DNA of 59,216 bases from Phoronis australis (GCA_002633005.1 NMRA01000256.1:532120-591335); one strand, 5' to 3'; shown: positions 1-13,229, counted from the first letter of the stretch. The notes: generated by a model from the sequence alone, not told the origin. Numbers and translations are program-made.

Positions 1-390
1 GCCATGCTTCAAATTTTCGCCCGATCGATGATGGAATTGAGGCCCAGTGTCCGGCTTTAGATTTCAGACCAAATAGTGCTTTCATTTTGTAGCTGAGAGC
101 TATCTCCAGGAGCGATTCATATTATAGAAACTGAGATTAACGCCATATTACATGAACGCACAAGTGCACAGCTTACAGTTCTAGCGGTTCCTTTCATTCA
201 TTACGCGGAGGTCTTTAACTTCTAGTTAATTTCTTCACCGAGAGTCAGCTGGAGCAATGCCAAAATCGTCACCTTTTCCTGTAAAATCGCCACGTTTTCC
301 TGTAAAATCAAATATAAATTTATGATGTGATTTGCAGAAATTACACCAAAACTGTCAACTTACGACTGAATGTCAGAGTACCCGTAGGCA
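1..390. other. Unassigned non-coding sequence
   Basis: No gene is recognised here. The only local structure is a two-copy 21-bp tandem repeat near 268-309, each copy ending in TTTTCCTGTAAAATC. Confidence 0.6.
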
Positions 391-450
391 GAATTTAATC
401 CTGGTATGGTCACCGCATGCAGTCGTGAGCTCCAACCATTGAGCTAAAGC
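391..450 (-). repeat. tRNA-derived (SINE-like) remnant
   Basis: Read on the minus strand, 429-446 gives TAGCTCAATGGTTGGAGC, an excellent internal A box and D-arm. A degenerate B box, GGATTAAATTC, lies downstream at 391-401. The spacing is that of a tRNA, but the T-arm is decayed and no convincing acceptor stem closes the cloverleaf. This suggests an old tRNA-derived SINE head or tRNA pseudogene rather than a working tRNA gene. I infer RNA polymerase III ancestry from the A box alone. Confidence 0.4.
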
Positions 451-459
451 TACTCTTTA

Positions 460-1720
460 GACAAGCTTTTATTTGCAAACCATCGGAGCGAATTTCTGAT
501 CGTCATAGAGACTCTTCTCCGTTTTACCGTCAGGCATTATACCACCGACAGAAACAAGCAACCAATTAAAGATGCTTTCCGGCTGCTTTCTCAACCCCAA
601 TCGTGCCATGTCCCGAATAAAGACGGTTTCGTATCCATGCGTATTACAGTGTATGTCCGAGTGCCAAAAGTGAAGAAGTTAAACCTACCTTGGTGGTAAA
701 TATTTTTGATGTGTTCCACAATATAACAAGCATGTTCTTTGCAGAAATCTACAGTAACCGACTGCCGGAAGTGCTACGCCGATACCGCGTAAAGGGTTAG
801 GCTGGGATTTCAAAAAGATCTGCGCATTTTAAGGACTGACTCAGCAAATTCACCTTTAACGTACATACAATGTATACATAAACCTTTATACTCTCAAGTT
901 GTAATTTTGAATTAATTTGTTAAGACCACAAGTTGTAGTTGAAACATAGTTCTATTCGTATTTTTTTCTTGACAGTGACAGCAGCGGGGAATCGAATCCA
1001 TTAGCTCCGGAGTATAGCAGCCAAACGCTCCGGAGTTAAGCCAAATTTCGGGAGTTACATAGCAAAGTATCCACCTGGTAGTCACCGGCGTTGATGTTAT
1101 CGCAGTTGTCTGGCACACAACGGCGAGAATTGACCAAATCATGCGGTTGCTTTACAGTTCTGGCAAGGGGTAATAAGTTCAAGAAGTCTTTTCCATCTCA
1201 AAATAACCCCAACATATTTTTCGACCGTAAAACCGACGTTGTCTCTTGAAATGATAAGATACAAATATGGCTGTAGTGCGACATAATTCCGATTTATGTC
1301 TGTCCTAAATCTCAATTATGTCTGGTAAAAATCGGAATTATATCTGACATAAATCGGAATTGCCTAAACAGTTATTGTAGTGCGTGGAAAATGATTACTC
1401 CCAGTTCGTCTTGGACCAAAGCGATACCAAATCTTGCTAGGCAATACAATAAATCTATGGCTGCCACCAACAGGCTTCATTGGCGATGCGAGAAAAGGCA
1501 ACTTTTCACAGACAGGCCACTCATACGTGAACTTTGACATATATGCTGAGCGACCCGTTTTCAACTTCTGACATGTAACATTCTGAAAATGTTGGGTGTA
1601 AAGGCACCAAAATCTATAGGTTTATGATAAACTGAAGTACGAAACCCATATTCAGAATAACGTAAAGGACAATTCAGACGTGAACTGTTTGGAAGCATTC
1701 GACATTGAAGTTCAACGCAT
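460..1720. other. Unassigned sequence with a small inverted repeat
   Basis: There are no convincing genes. A perfect 16-bp inverted repeat, AATTCCGATTTATGTC at 1285-1300 and its complement at 1346-1361, surrounds related AATCGGAATTAT sequence. A B-box-like string on the minus strand at 986-999 is not backed by an A box. Confidence 0.5.
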
Positions 1721-1724
1721 AACA

Positions 1725-1958
1725 CGCGGACACCCAGCCTAAAAAGGGAGAGTGCGGTTCAAATTCTTGAGAATGTGGACCTTTTACTAAAATTCACGGT
1801 ACGCTCAGAGCTATGAATTGTGCATTCTCCGAATTTTGATAGGTCCTGCCTTTTTAGCGGACTTTCCGGAATTTTGTTTCTCGGAGGAGGACCTTTTTGT
1901 TCACTTCGCTAAATGGGATGGGGTTTGTTCGAGTCCCCTGAACCGCCATGGGTGCGCA
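1725..1958 (-). mobile_element. Short TIR element, G-rich family, copy 1
   Basis: On the minus strand this matches the two elements at 46096-46365 and 48556-48823. All three start with a GCGCACCC-type terminus followed by a G/C-rich block, then share the phrases AAATGGG, GGTCC, TCCG and AATGTGGACCTTTT in the same order, and end in GGCTGGGTG-type sequence complementary to the start. It encodes no transposase. The TIRs and dispersed copies suggest a MITE or other non-autonomous DNA transposon; the superfamily cannot be assigned. This copy is the most diverged. Confidence 0.55.
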
Positions 1959-1959
1959 C

Positions 1960-2550
1960 ATGTATAAAACTAGTTCTAGTTAACAATGGTTATACTAATT
2001 CTTTTGTTAGGCTTTTCGTATCTAGGATTGATTCTCATGTTTACACTGAAGCTAGCGCCACTAAGAACATGTACTATAAAAACTGTATGTCTAATAATTA
2101 TCTGTGAGTGAAGAACATGTTCTTAAGAAGATAATAAGTTGGTCAAACCTGGAGATAGATTGAATGTAATTATTTATTGTCAGAATATAAAGTCACGTCA
2201 CCTTGCCATGAAAAACAACCATAGCCGTGAAAAATAACGACCAGTGGCCAGATGTAATGTTGTTTACCGTAAATTCACGTACATAACGTGTGGACGAATA
2301 CCTTCGCTCTCATTGTCGTGAACAGAGTTACATTGACACACGGTGTGTTCCCTCTCTTCCTCCACTAGATCATTTTTTTACACCAACGTGGCAGAAAAAA
2401 TAACTGGGCAAAAAAGTTGACAATACTATATTCGCTATGTGATCTATAAAGAAAACGTGTACTGAATGAGCAGCTCACAGGTGTACCGCACGCTGGTTGT
2501 GTTTCATTAGACTTGTGGACTTCCGCGTGATTCATTCACATTCTCTGCTT
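1960..2550. other. Unassigned non-coding sequence
   Basis: Nothing recognisable is seen. The 64-codon frame just inside the repeat edge begins in the TIR element and carries no domain signature. Confidence 0.5.
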
Positions 2551-2562
2551 GTATGCCCCTCT

Positions 2563-2710
2563 TCCTGCTTCATGACGATGATGATTTTGATCATGATGAC
2601 GTAACCGCTGACGACAATGTTGATGACATAGACGATCAAGTTCATGGTTACAATGGCGACGATAATCATGATGATGATGACGATGATAATGATGCTGATG
2701 ATTGCCACGA
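2563..2710 (+). repeat. Degenerate GAT/GAC triplet repeat coding for poly-Asp in one frame
   Basis: The stretch is dominated by GAT, GAC and ATG triplets with interruptions. In the frame opened by the ATG at 2553 it reads as an Asp-rich polypeptide of 77 residues ending at 2786. Triplet purity is highest at 2665-2705. A decayed trinucleotide microsatellite explains the frame without a gene; the non-repeat C-terminal part has no recognisable domain. An acidic secreted or nuclear peptide is possible but unsupported. Confidence 0.6.
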
Positions 2711-2789
2711 TAGTGTAATGATGTCTCTGAAGATGACCAAAAACATCCTCACAATATTGGTGGCATTAGCAAAAACCTCATGGTAGCAG

Positions 2790-4150
2790 AACCGTCTTGG
2801 CCGGAATCCCTCAAACATCCTGATTTCTGGTGGTCTAATCATTAAAAAGCAAGCAACTGCAGTCACGTGCGACTAATGACTTTGAACGTCAATTAAAAAG
2901 CCACGACGGTGTTAACTTTCAGTATGGCTTTCAATCACGTTTGAGTTTCGCGATGGCTGTCAATCAAAAGCAGGAAGCACCTAGTTTGTATGCTTAGACA
3001 CTGATTTTCATTTACTGTTGCGGTCTTACAGAAAACCTTAGTTTCCTTGTAGTTTCGAGTTCCAGTTTAATGTAACCTTTAGAAAAACTGGCATGAACCA
3101 GTCTGTGTATTCGTCGCGTACATGTAGTTCCAGTTTGACTGCAAGAGAAAATCAATGGAAAACATTTTTTTCAACAGCTGTATCATTGAATAAAGAACGA
3201 TTTGATTTTTAGATAAGTTTTACGGAAACGACTTCAACATTAAACGGTCTTTGAAGCCTGTTTTAGCATAATAAGGTTCATTATTTGCTACATTATCGCT
3301 CCACCCTTCGACAGTAGTCTAGTGATCTGAAAGTCTCGTGAACTTCAAACGTATGGAAAACGTTTGAAACTTCAAACGTATAGAAAGCGTTGGAAAATCA
3401 CCATTCAAAATATACAAGACTGGCAATTGATGCGGGCGAGTAAACTGATGGCTGTGCGGAAGACTGTCCACTTTGAGCCACAAAACCCACCACGTGGTAC
3501 ATGAATAAAGACGGAGTGCTTTAGTCCAATAAAATTTCATCTGTGAGAGTAGAGAACCAGTTTTCGGTAAAATCATGAAAGTCGGAATTAGTTTCCATTT
3601 AAGTCGTTATGGAAACCAGTTATGGAATGCAGCTCAGATCCAACGTTATTGAATGAGTTTATGTTTATTAGATCATGCGCATAAGTCATCGAACAGTTTA
3701 ATCATACAACGCCGCACGTGCAAATTGAAATTGCGTAATTTCAGAAAGGATTAAATTACCCATAATGCTTTGATTCAGCCACGTGAGGACCCTGCGAAGG
3801 AACGCTAGAAGTGAGGTGTTACGACCAACTGGGGTAGCACGGCGCTACACATTTGATTGTTATGTAAACAACCGAGATCTTGCAAATCTGAGGAGAACCT
3901 GTCAATGTTTTGATCACTCGCACAAGTGTTTTCAAGCCTGCGTGAAAAGGTACACAACAAGTTTACAGTGAATTGAGAACATCAATTATCGAGTAATCAT
4001 GAGCAAATTAAACAAATGACGTACCCACGCTTAGAGATGTATTATTGATACAGTAATCGAGAAATGGGATTAGGAATGCAATTATGTATTTGCAAGTACG
4101 TTCACTACACCTCCACGTATCGTCTGTATCATTTAATTACTTGATTTAAA
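2790..4150. other. Unassigned sequence with a 27-bp tandem duplication
   Basis: No gene is recognised. Two head-to-tail 27-bp units lie at 3341-3367 and 3368-3394, each beginning AACTTCAAACGTAT. Other open frames are short and without family features. Confidence 0.5.
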
Positions 4151-4375
4151 TTGAAACAACTACTTTGTAATAAGAATCCAACAGACGTGCACGACTCACG
4201 AAATTTAGCAACAATTTCGACTCTTCACAAAATAAACATTAGTTACACTTATCTGTGTAGCGTGCGTCACCCTGAACAGGAGACATTGGAACACATTTTT
4301 ACGATTGTTATGATACTAAAGAATGTGAACGCTGGAAATATTTAAAACATAATGTTATTTTTTAGAACACCTGTT
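4150..4375 (+). pseudogene. Non-LTR retrotransposon C-terminal fragment (decayed)
   Basis: Translation across 4250-4340 gives a C-x3-H-type element followed by the phrase ETLEHIF, typical of the zinc-knuckle tail found after the reverse transcriptase of L1/Jockey-type LINEs. The frame then breaks: a further Cys/Trp-containing continuation (YDCYDTKE) is read in another frame from about 4300. This matches the extreme C-terminal end of ORF2 and nothing upstream is recognisable, so it is a 5'-truncated, frameshifted relic. Family assignment beyond LINE is not possible here. Confidence 0.5.
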
Positions 4376-4379
4376 GCAT

Positions 4380-5150
4380 GGTTGCCAACATTCGAGAATA
4401 AAAAACGGGGCAACTGTCTAGGCCAAAACGCAATCCACAAAAACTTCACGAAAGCGCTTTTTGTCGTGCACGACACACTGTCGGAAAACGCTGATAAGCG
4501 ACTTTGAACAAGCGTCTCGCAGCATGTATTCGCAATAGAATTGTGTAGATTTATACAAAGCTTAGGGTCCCTAACTCAAGAAGAAAATGTGTCTGGGCAA
4601 CATGTACACATTGCGCAAACGAATTTACATACTACAATGTGGTGTGGTTATACGTGAATTAAGATAAAAAGCACATTCAATATAACGACACTGTTCTCCT
4701 CTTAATTCGTAAAAAGAACGGAAATAATGAAAATCTGACTAACAGAGTGGCATCAGAAAATTTAAAACTAAAATATGCAATTAAGATAGTTGATAATAAC
4801 TTACTAGAGGGTAATTTTCTTTGAAAAACGCTTAAGTGCAAATGCATTCAGTCACATTTGAAAGCCTGTAATATAATGATTTCGTGGTTTTAGTTTTAAT
4901 AAGTCTTGCTATCACAGTGAAAACACTAGGGGAGCGGCCTTGCACATGTCAGCTGATTTGTTATGCGTCATGGCAACAAAAACTCGACGCAAAAATGGGT
5001 AGATACATTTATTGAGTAAGCGATGTAATTTTAGATGTAAGTTTTCCAACAGTCATCAAACCATGAAAATCATTCCTGTTTGTTAGAATAGGCAAGGCCA
5101 GGTACAGTGTCACGTAGTTTGCCAAACAAAAAAGTTACCTGTATCACTAC
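4380..5150. other. Unassigned non-coding sequence
   Basis: Nothing recognisable is seen between the LINE relic and the hAT-like MITE. Confidence 0.5.
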
Positions 5151-5305
5151 CAGTAGCGGATTTAGAGGGGACCCAAGGGGGCCATGCCCCTCTAAAATTC
5201 TCCCAGATTTCGTTTGGCTGTACGGGGCTGCGAATGTCTGACGGGCAAAATCCTGGCTAATGCTGTGTCCTGCCCCCCTAACTAAAAATCCTGGTTCTGC
5301 CCCTG
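5151..5305. mobile_element. hAT-like MITE, 155 bp
   Basis: The element begins CAGTAGCGGATTTAGAGGGG and ends CCTGGTTCTGCCCCTG, so both ends start with CAG and share a GGATTT...AGGGG core when one is reverse-complemented, with small indels. The flanks are ATCACTAC on the left and ACTACTAC on the right, a 6-of-8 match expected of an old 8-bp target-site duplication. CAG termini with 8-bp duplications are usual for hAT elements. There is no coding capacity. Confidence 0.55.
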
Positions 5306-5309
5306 ACTA

Positions 5310-8300
5310 CTACGGTAACGTGAGTTTTTTATACGGAATTCTGCCCTACCTCAAATATTTCAAAATAACTTGAAAGGTCTAGCGAAATTCCTTCAAGACG
5401 CTTTGCAGCTTAGAGGTAAGTATTTGTTTATAAACTAGTCTGAAGTGGTGATATTTGAGCGTGTGCAATATGTTATGTAATGGTTTAATTATTATTAGGT
5501 GACTGAGTAAGCCCATTGAGGCTGGGGGGTGTGGTGAATAATCTGTCTTTGATATTGTATTTACTGGCACCCTTATGTCACTATAATAAATAAATAATAA
5601 ATACAGAACGGTACTCCGAAGAGACGTGATAAAGATCGTACCATGGTTATCACCACATCCCAAAAGCTGACAGTTTTCTCCTATAGAAACCACGCTCTCT
5701 ACGACTGGAGCTGAAAAGATATCAGCTAGGCCGAGCTATTCCTAGCATTCAACCGGAACAGGGCCACAAGTCGGTGCGAGACCAGTGTTTGTTGACCACT
5801 TTTCCCAAAACTCGTTGGGTTATCTGCAACCGTACCTCAAGAACTCGTCTGATGATGTCATTACGAACAAAAACAACAAAAGAAATGAAATTAGACAAGA
5901 TTTGATAACTAGCACCCGTAGGAAGGTATATATTATTGGGGGCCACCACTTACGGCCGTCGATCATTTTCATAGGGAAGCGGCGACACATCACGCCTGAA
6001 ATCGTACGCGAGGACGCAGATGTCTAACCGGCCTCCTGTTACACAACAGGTGAAAAGTAAATCGAAAAAGCAACCTAGCTTTGTTAAGGACAACCAAGGG
6101 ATGCACACATTTAGTGGCGGGCCATTCCAACAAATGTTTTTTTGCATTATTTTATAAAAATATACAACTTTAACTGCAAGTCTTCCGCTTGGGTCGTTAC
6201 ACATTTTATTGTCTGAAATCAGCATGTTGATCACGGTGAAAGTCACAGGAAGTTTCGCTCAATGAGCTATATATATAGTTCTATTTATCTCATTGGTTTC
6301 GCTGATGGGTATTCAGGCGAGCTGGAAGGAAATGTCATCACTATTTGTGTAGTTATGACGTACCCTTATCGTCTGCTTCAATTCAGTTGCCGTTGTGGAT
6401 ACGGGTTGGGTTTTGATATTTTAAGGGCAGATTTAAGTCAAGTGTTACTGTTTTGATCTTTGCAGTATTATCTTCGTGAGTTAGTGATACCAAATGTCTG
6501 CATTCGTTTCGAAATTTGAGTTTTTAGAGGGCAAAATTCGCTAAATAAAACCCACCCCCAAAGTTCCCAAAATGACAATTCAGAAGGCGCACTTACGGTA
6601 CTGTGGGTCCAGTTTAATCAGCCATGTCTTAAATAAGTGTGTTAAATGTTTGACCATACTCTATTTATCGGGTACCTTTGATTCGCCTTCCCCTGTGCAA
6701 AAATGACTCAGCAGTATGAAGAAGTATAAACGCATTCATCTGCCCACACCAGGCGTAAAAATGACGCGCACATTCAGTGAGATATAGCCGGGCACGAGTT
6801 TGCAGATCTTCTTCCCGTTCACGGGAGCTTAATACTGTGTTATAATGAGATTACTTAGTGATGGCGCACCATGTCAGTACACCTTTGCTAAACCTATGAC
6901 CAACTCGTTGAGAAATCGTTCACAGATATGGATTCGGTAACACACCGTCTGTGTCGCTAATAATTGTAGAATAGTAACGTGCGACGCTTGTTACATCTTC
7001 GTGTAGTAAGCACCAGTCAAAACGACGCCACAATTCTTTGTTGCTCGTGGCATCAATCAATGAAAATTCCCAAAGGTTGTACTGTTTCAGGCCAAGTGTA
7101 TGCACTTATTGTTTCGCCTGTCTCAGGCGTGTATTATTATTAACAATTTGACTACATACGCCAATTACGAATTCAAGACGGAGTATATGCAATTATGCCC
7201 GTTGCTTGAAAAAATATTAACCTCTCAATAATTTGAGTAGTTGGGTCAATTTTTGCATCGGCTTTCCCATGCCAATCCGTTGACTTACCGTGCAAATTAT
7301 CAACTACCATCTGTCATAATTTCGAGGAATAATTAACGTTCTTTCACTTCAAATCACGTCCAATGGTTTTAGTGAAAAAAGTGTTTAGGGTGCTGCTTGC
7401 GAAGTTACTATTATACTCCTATACATGTAACTCGAGGTCCAATGCAACGATTCTTAAAGGGGCACTTCGCCGTTATTTAGGTGTCAAAATTGAACTTTTA
7501 ACCTAAACGTTTCGAGGTTTACAAAAAACATTGCCACGCTCGTTCGATCTTGAATTTTTGTAGAATAAGTTGTTAATTCAAGACACAGGCATTGCGTATA
7601 CAGGGTCCATTTTTGAATACGCAATAGTAAGGTTTGATGGCCAGCCCCAATAAACTTTGAAGGTTTTCTTGAGTCGCTGATTACTTCTATTTACTTTTTG
7701 GTAACAGACGTATAAGCCTATCACGATAAGGAATAATGTGAGACCGAATTTATTTCTTTTTTAGCCAGTGAATAGGGTGCAATGCAACTTACTTGTTCAG
7801 ATAACAGTCCCTTAAAAGGGGGGAGCATAAATTTTGACAATCTGCTTTCCTCGCCCAATAACTGACATCATACTGATTCTTGAAATCCAGGACACCTGTA
7901 AATGACCGTTGTTCTTGGGCTTATTTCCAGACCAATATTCATTGTGCAGAAATACACTAAAAACGAAGAAGGCTTTGATTTGCTTCTTCGCATGATTGCC
8001 AACTTTGGTTGTCAGACTTTCACACTGTGTCTGCCTATAGCGGCTTAGAGGCACGGGCGCGGTGAGAGGTGGAAAACTGATCCATGGAAGATTTCCTGGT
8101 TTAAATTATGCATATTAAAACGTTACAATTAATAGTTCCAATGCACATGTAATCACAAGTGGTGCGTTTGATTTCCATCAATAGTCCTAAAAAGCTTACA
8201 GACAAATTTGCATTTCGTATAATGTTTCTGAACTGGTATTTTACCACCACTTTTAGTGAAATGAATCCAGAGCATAAGGCACTAGTAGTCGGACGTAATG

Positions 8301-10670
8301 GACCCTGATTTAGAGAACCTGTTTCATCCACTAAATAACGGCCGTTATTCGGTGATTGCCTGGTTCTCAGTAAGTCAGCAGTGCAGTATTGGCCTTTATA
8401 CCAGTGATTTGGCATTTTACCGATAGCCATTGCTTTCTGAGCTCTTTATTACAAAAGCCAAGCATTATTTCAGATCCACAACAAAGGCTACACTCTGACG
8501 CTTTTCTGTGTGTCGCACTGGTGCCAAAGTAGCCTCAATTTAAAATGAAAATGACACTTAAACTCACCGGGTACGTAACCGCCGTCTGCCATTTTTGGTG
8601 CGAGGTCTCGTTCCCGATCGCATTGCGGGCGTTCTCGATAGCGGGTTGGCCGGGGTGAGTCACAGACCAGGGATTTATTTACAGTATAGGGAGACGTCAC
8701 ATCTTAGTCCACGGGTGCTTAATTCAAAAACACTCCATGGCCACCGTGCCGCAAGGTAGGGCTGGACGGTTATTAGGCTATCCTGTAATCTTTGCACGCT
8801 GTCTGATGTTAAGTATGGGAACCGAGCGTCACATGACAATGAGTGCAACTAAATGCTTACCTTACATTATCGTTGATAGCGAGAAAAATGTCAGTAATAC
8901 ACTGTAATGGCACTCACATTCCTTCAAACAAACAAAAATCAATTTTTGACAAGAGAAAAAATTACACTGCGCAGCTTTGTTTTAGTCGAGATTATCAGCG
9001 CCGTATATAATCACCGATATCTACATGAAGTCTGATCACCTTTAAGAGTATTCTCGAGTTTATTATAAAAATGGGATTGTCGGTCCAGGAAGGCTGACGA
9101 ATCGACAATCGCCTGTGCATTGAGATTTGAGAACGAGTTGCTGGCTTCATAAGGATGACCAGTTTTCTTAGGCCAAAAGCATATTTAATAGCGGAGTTGC
9201 AACCGAATCGATTTAACGATTGCGCATGTCCGGAAATTAGGGTGCGCAAAGGCTACTGGGATTGTTGATGGTAAACGGGATGGCCGACTGGTTTGCACGA
9301 CGTGTAATTTGTGTGCATTAAACTACGCTGCTGTATGTAATTCTGCCGCTATTCGCCCTAATTAGCGCCCATGGCTCAACAAGTGTCCCAACGCGTTTTC
9401 AGACTTTGCTAAAGTAAGCGCCCAGCCCATCGAACTACATGCGAAAAATGCCCTTACCTACAGTTCTAACGTCTCCAATTTATCAATTGAAAGATCCGAC
9501 AGCCTGAATTTGTAACGGACCACGAGCCTCACCGTTATGTCCGTATACACTTCAAACTTACGCCGCGATTCAAAAAGAGCGCAGAAGTTTTGCTGCTCTT
9601 GCGAGGGATGTGCCCCACTACACGGGTCTGGACTTTGAAAACAGACACAGCGTACTTGTCAAAGAGCGGGATTGCATTGTTTCTTTCCAGTACAGATCTT
9701 CTCCGGCCTCAAACTTCTTTGTGCATGTGAAAACCGTGAATCGAAGACTAATAAAAAAAAACCTCGACCAGTGTTAGCACGCGACCAAGAAGCGCGCGCT
9801 GCATAATGTACCGACTGTCATCGAAGATTAATCGGGTAACATAGCATCGGCAAATAAATATTGGCACTAATTTCCGAAAGTTTCCAATACCGTAAAAAGC
9901 TTCTGCATTATTTTTAAGAGAAATTATTTAACTAATCATAATTGGTGTTTTTAATGTCAAAATGACCCACTTCGCACCCTTACACCCCAAATCTTCCGGG
10001 AAATAGCTGTTACACTACGGTCACGCATCCACTCACCCGGCGACTCAATGAGTGACATGTCGGTTTTACCGAAAAAAATCTCGAACGTTTTTAGCAGATG
10101 AAGCCAGCAAGTGCTAAGTCGTAAATATTAAAACACGCTCTGCTTGACTGCTTGACTTATTATTATTTTTTTTGGATACAATGCACACCTAGATCATTAC
10201 ATTACTCTGGCAAATGAACTCTGATGACAAGCACACGCACGCTTACTCTCACACACACGCATACAAACTTCAAAACAAACGTCACGTGACAACAACAAGT
10301 GTTCCCACAGAGATTTTTCTCGGGTTGCGTGCTACAATCTAGCGTAGATTTGGACTTAATCTGCAGTTAATCCAGACTTCACAAGAACTTAAAAATCTTA
10401 GAGACGCTATTTGGAAAACTTGAGGAGGATTTCAGGTAATTTGTTGAGTCAAAGCTGTATTCTTATTTAAGAATTCAAGCCCTATCGACGATTGCGAGAC
10501 CAGCAGCTACGCATTTGTCGGCAAGATTTCGCCCTGGAACTTCAACAAAATTTTATGAAAAATGATCGTAATTTAACAACGAATTTTGATAGCAATGTAC
10601 CACAATTTTGTAGAAAGTAAATAATAATAATCTGCACGCTTTATCTTAGCGCGTAATGCATATAGTGTGC
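5310..10670. other. Long featureless stretch
   Basis: I find no gene or repeat family I can support over these 5.3 kb. Open frames of 60-109 codons occur on both strands but overlap one another and carry no motifs. A 14-bp perfect palindrome, ATAACGGCCGTTAT, lies near 8334-8347. Regulatory function cannot be judged from one sequence. Confidence 0.5.
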
Positions 10671-10679
10671 ATACGTTAA

Positions 10680-11216
10680 GTGAGTCGACCCAGAACAGGT
10701 GATTGTGCAGAGGCATTATCCTCAAAATTGCTCATGTTGGCTTGGTTCTGGTCAAGCGAAAACAAGTTTTTTTTTCACTACCAACCGCCGTGGAGTATTT
10801 GTTACTGTTTCTTTGAAGGGAGATATTGTTGGGCAGTTTCTAAGATACGTTTTCTTGCCGCCCTCAAAATGAGCGCTGCACACTTTATGCTACGAAGTCG
10901 GAAAGAATTCACGAAGTCGGCCTTTGCTACCAGCTCTACCGATGTCTCTGACCCATGTTTAACGCAGTTCTTGATCCTTGGGAAACAGGTAGTAACTAAA
11001 TTTTTTATTTCGCTAACTGGTATTATAGCATGCCAGGCACACAACACGTATAACCTCCCTGTGGCCGGTTCGCCCCCACGCTTGCCGACGTACTTGTTTA
11101 CCAGCTTAACCACAATGCAACATTCTGACCCATTTCCAATATGGCGGCGTTGCAAATCCCCTATTCAGGCCTGCACCCGCGCATGGCAACTTGAACAAAA
11201 TAACAAAAAGGAATAA
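10680..11216 (+). other. Longest open frame in the window, unassigned
   Basis: A 178-codon frame on the plus strand is overlapped completely by a 117-codon frame on the minus strand (10802-11155). I recognise no domain in either. The plus product has no clear signal peptide and is rich in Ser, Thr and Phe. The minus product is basic and ends in a Lys/Arg-rich helix-like tail; its start lies in sequence resembling the AAxATGGCGGC promoter/initiator context (CCAATATGGCGGCG at 11136-11149 on the plus strand). Local GC is higher than in the flanks, which lowers stop-codon frequency and favours chance frames. It could be a real single-exon gene, a promoter-proximal CpG-rich region, or neither. Confidence 0.2.
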
Positions 11217-13229
11217 GTGTACACCCCGGATCATGTTTTTGCCAAAATGTAATTATTTTCAAAGCCTCACGAATGCATTTTTAATAGTTTTTACGATGAC
11301 GCCTGAGCGACACTGCCGATAATCTGCTGATCAGTCATTGCCCCACTGCCGGACCAAATGACCATTTTCCGCAGGAAACTCATCCGATTTTGCACGGAAC
11401 TTACTTAAAAGATGACGTCCTTAACCAACCAACAAACCCGTAATCTTTCGTGAAATAAAACGGGCCCATGAAATTAATATGCTACGTCACTCTGTCGCTA
11501 CAAAGTTATACATGTACGCCCGCAAAGCCCTTCTTGCTCACTCTGCATTTTCATAGTCGGATTGTAGTTGCACTTCAGCGTCACCATCTGTCCATTTGGT
11601 TTCATTAACCGTAATGACGTGTTTTATTGTACGAGCGCTTTTGAGACAAGTCCAACCCTTTTATATGGGATTTTTACACCCTCAGCTGACGTTGGATTTT
11701 CAGTTGCCATTTATATATTTTCTGAAGTCATGTTTTAATTTTCCACAATAGGTGAGGCCAAAAAGTATTGGGGATTTTCTTTGGAACCCATACCTTCGAT
11801 CACCGAATAAAGAAACGTCCGCCTGTTTCAATTTCAGCCAAGGCTTTTTGACTAAGGTGCACAAAGGCACGTAACCAAGGTTTGACACGCCATAACTTGC
11901 CAAACAGTAAATCACAAAAAATCCCACATCATTTTTACTTGTCTCAGGTGGATTTTTATTTTTGAGAAAAAGAGCAACTAAAAAGTACCGAACCAAGGAC
12001 TGGATTTTCCCAAATAAATGCACACCAGAACCAACTATAATTTTTGGCCAAATATTGAAAATCGCTTGTAATTAAACAGGTCTGGAACGCCGAAACGCAG
12101 ACTAAATGGCACTATTCACAGTTGTATCTGCCACTGAAACAGAATCCAACCTGTTCACCAGGTATTTTTACTGTTTGTGCGTAAAGATTGTGAATTTCTG
12201 TTGATGTAAATGCATCTTTCTTTTACGTAGTTTAAAATTTCAAAAAATCGATCAATCAAACTGCTCGTCACTACGTCATGTTTCTCCCACAACACAAAAC
12301 ACATCTCCTTATTTGGTATGGCATATGGAAACGTGACCTTTGACCTTTGATGTAAACTAAACAACGGCGACTTCAAGCAGCAGCCAGTCCGATTAGCTCA
12401 TTTGCGAGTTTCCAGTTATTCAATGTGACGTCACTGGAAGAAGGGCAAAACCTACCATATTGCCCTTGTTTTGCACCCAGTCTTTGCTACACACGCTAAA
12501 TCTTACTGAGTTTTTATGGAGAATTTTACGCTTAAAACGTTACCACAACTTAAGAGGTAGTTGATGGATCGTGGAATAACTGTGACAGACAAAAGGTGAA
12601 CTTGTGATGTTGAGCGAAGCTGTGAACGGACTGAAATTGGAACTCGATCCGGAGTAGGCAATTTCATCGCTCGGAATGCCGCAGGCGTACATGAGCGATA
12701 GTACATCCCCATAAAAAGTTACTAATTTCAAAATACAACACAAATAATCAAATGAAACATGCATATATGCACATGGATTTATAAGTAACATATACCATGA
12801 CTCTGGATACAATATAGTCAACAAATAACTTGAACATATCCATGAAAGTCTGTCGCGATTCGCTCGAGTTTCTCTCACAGGGCGCCATTTTGAGGAAGTT
12901 ACGTGAAATCACGCCTGTTGACGAACAAAAAATTCCAAGGGACACAAATCGTTCAAATTTTACTTGATATCTTCCCATGCTATTTTGCAAGTGTCACGCG
13001 CCAGATCACGCGCGGCTCTCATTCTCGGGCTAGCGTTTGCCTAACCCCCGTGACTCAATATTGAAATGCTTTGTGGTTATCGCGCGCACGGTGAAAAAGT
13101 AACCAAAAAGTGGAGTTGGAATTCTTCGCCCATGTCACCTTAATTCTCATAGCTATGCTTCACCAAAGATTTGTGTAGAAGCAGAAAGGATCACAGAAGA
13201 ATGTATTAAAAGTTTTTTGAGTGGTAGTT
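11217..13229. other. Unassigned sequence with an orphan minus-strand frame
   Basis: A 107-codon minus-strand frame spans 11700-12023 and another of 112 codons spans 12540-12878. Neither has a recognisable domain. The first reads smoothly, with hydrophobic and basic stretches, but no family can be named. No repeat boundaries were found. Confidence 0.35.

Noticed and set aside
980-1040. B-box-like GGATTCGATTCCCC on the minus strand, suggesting a tRNA
   Set aside because: No A box at the right distance and no anticodon stem; the GCTCCGGAGT direct repeat upstream does not fit a cloverleaf.
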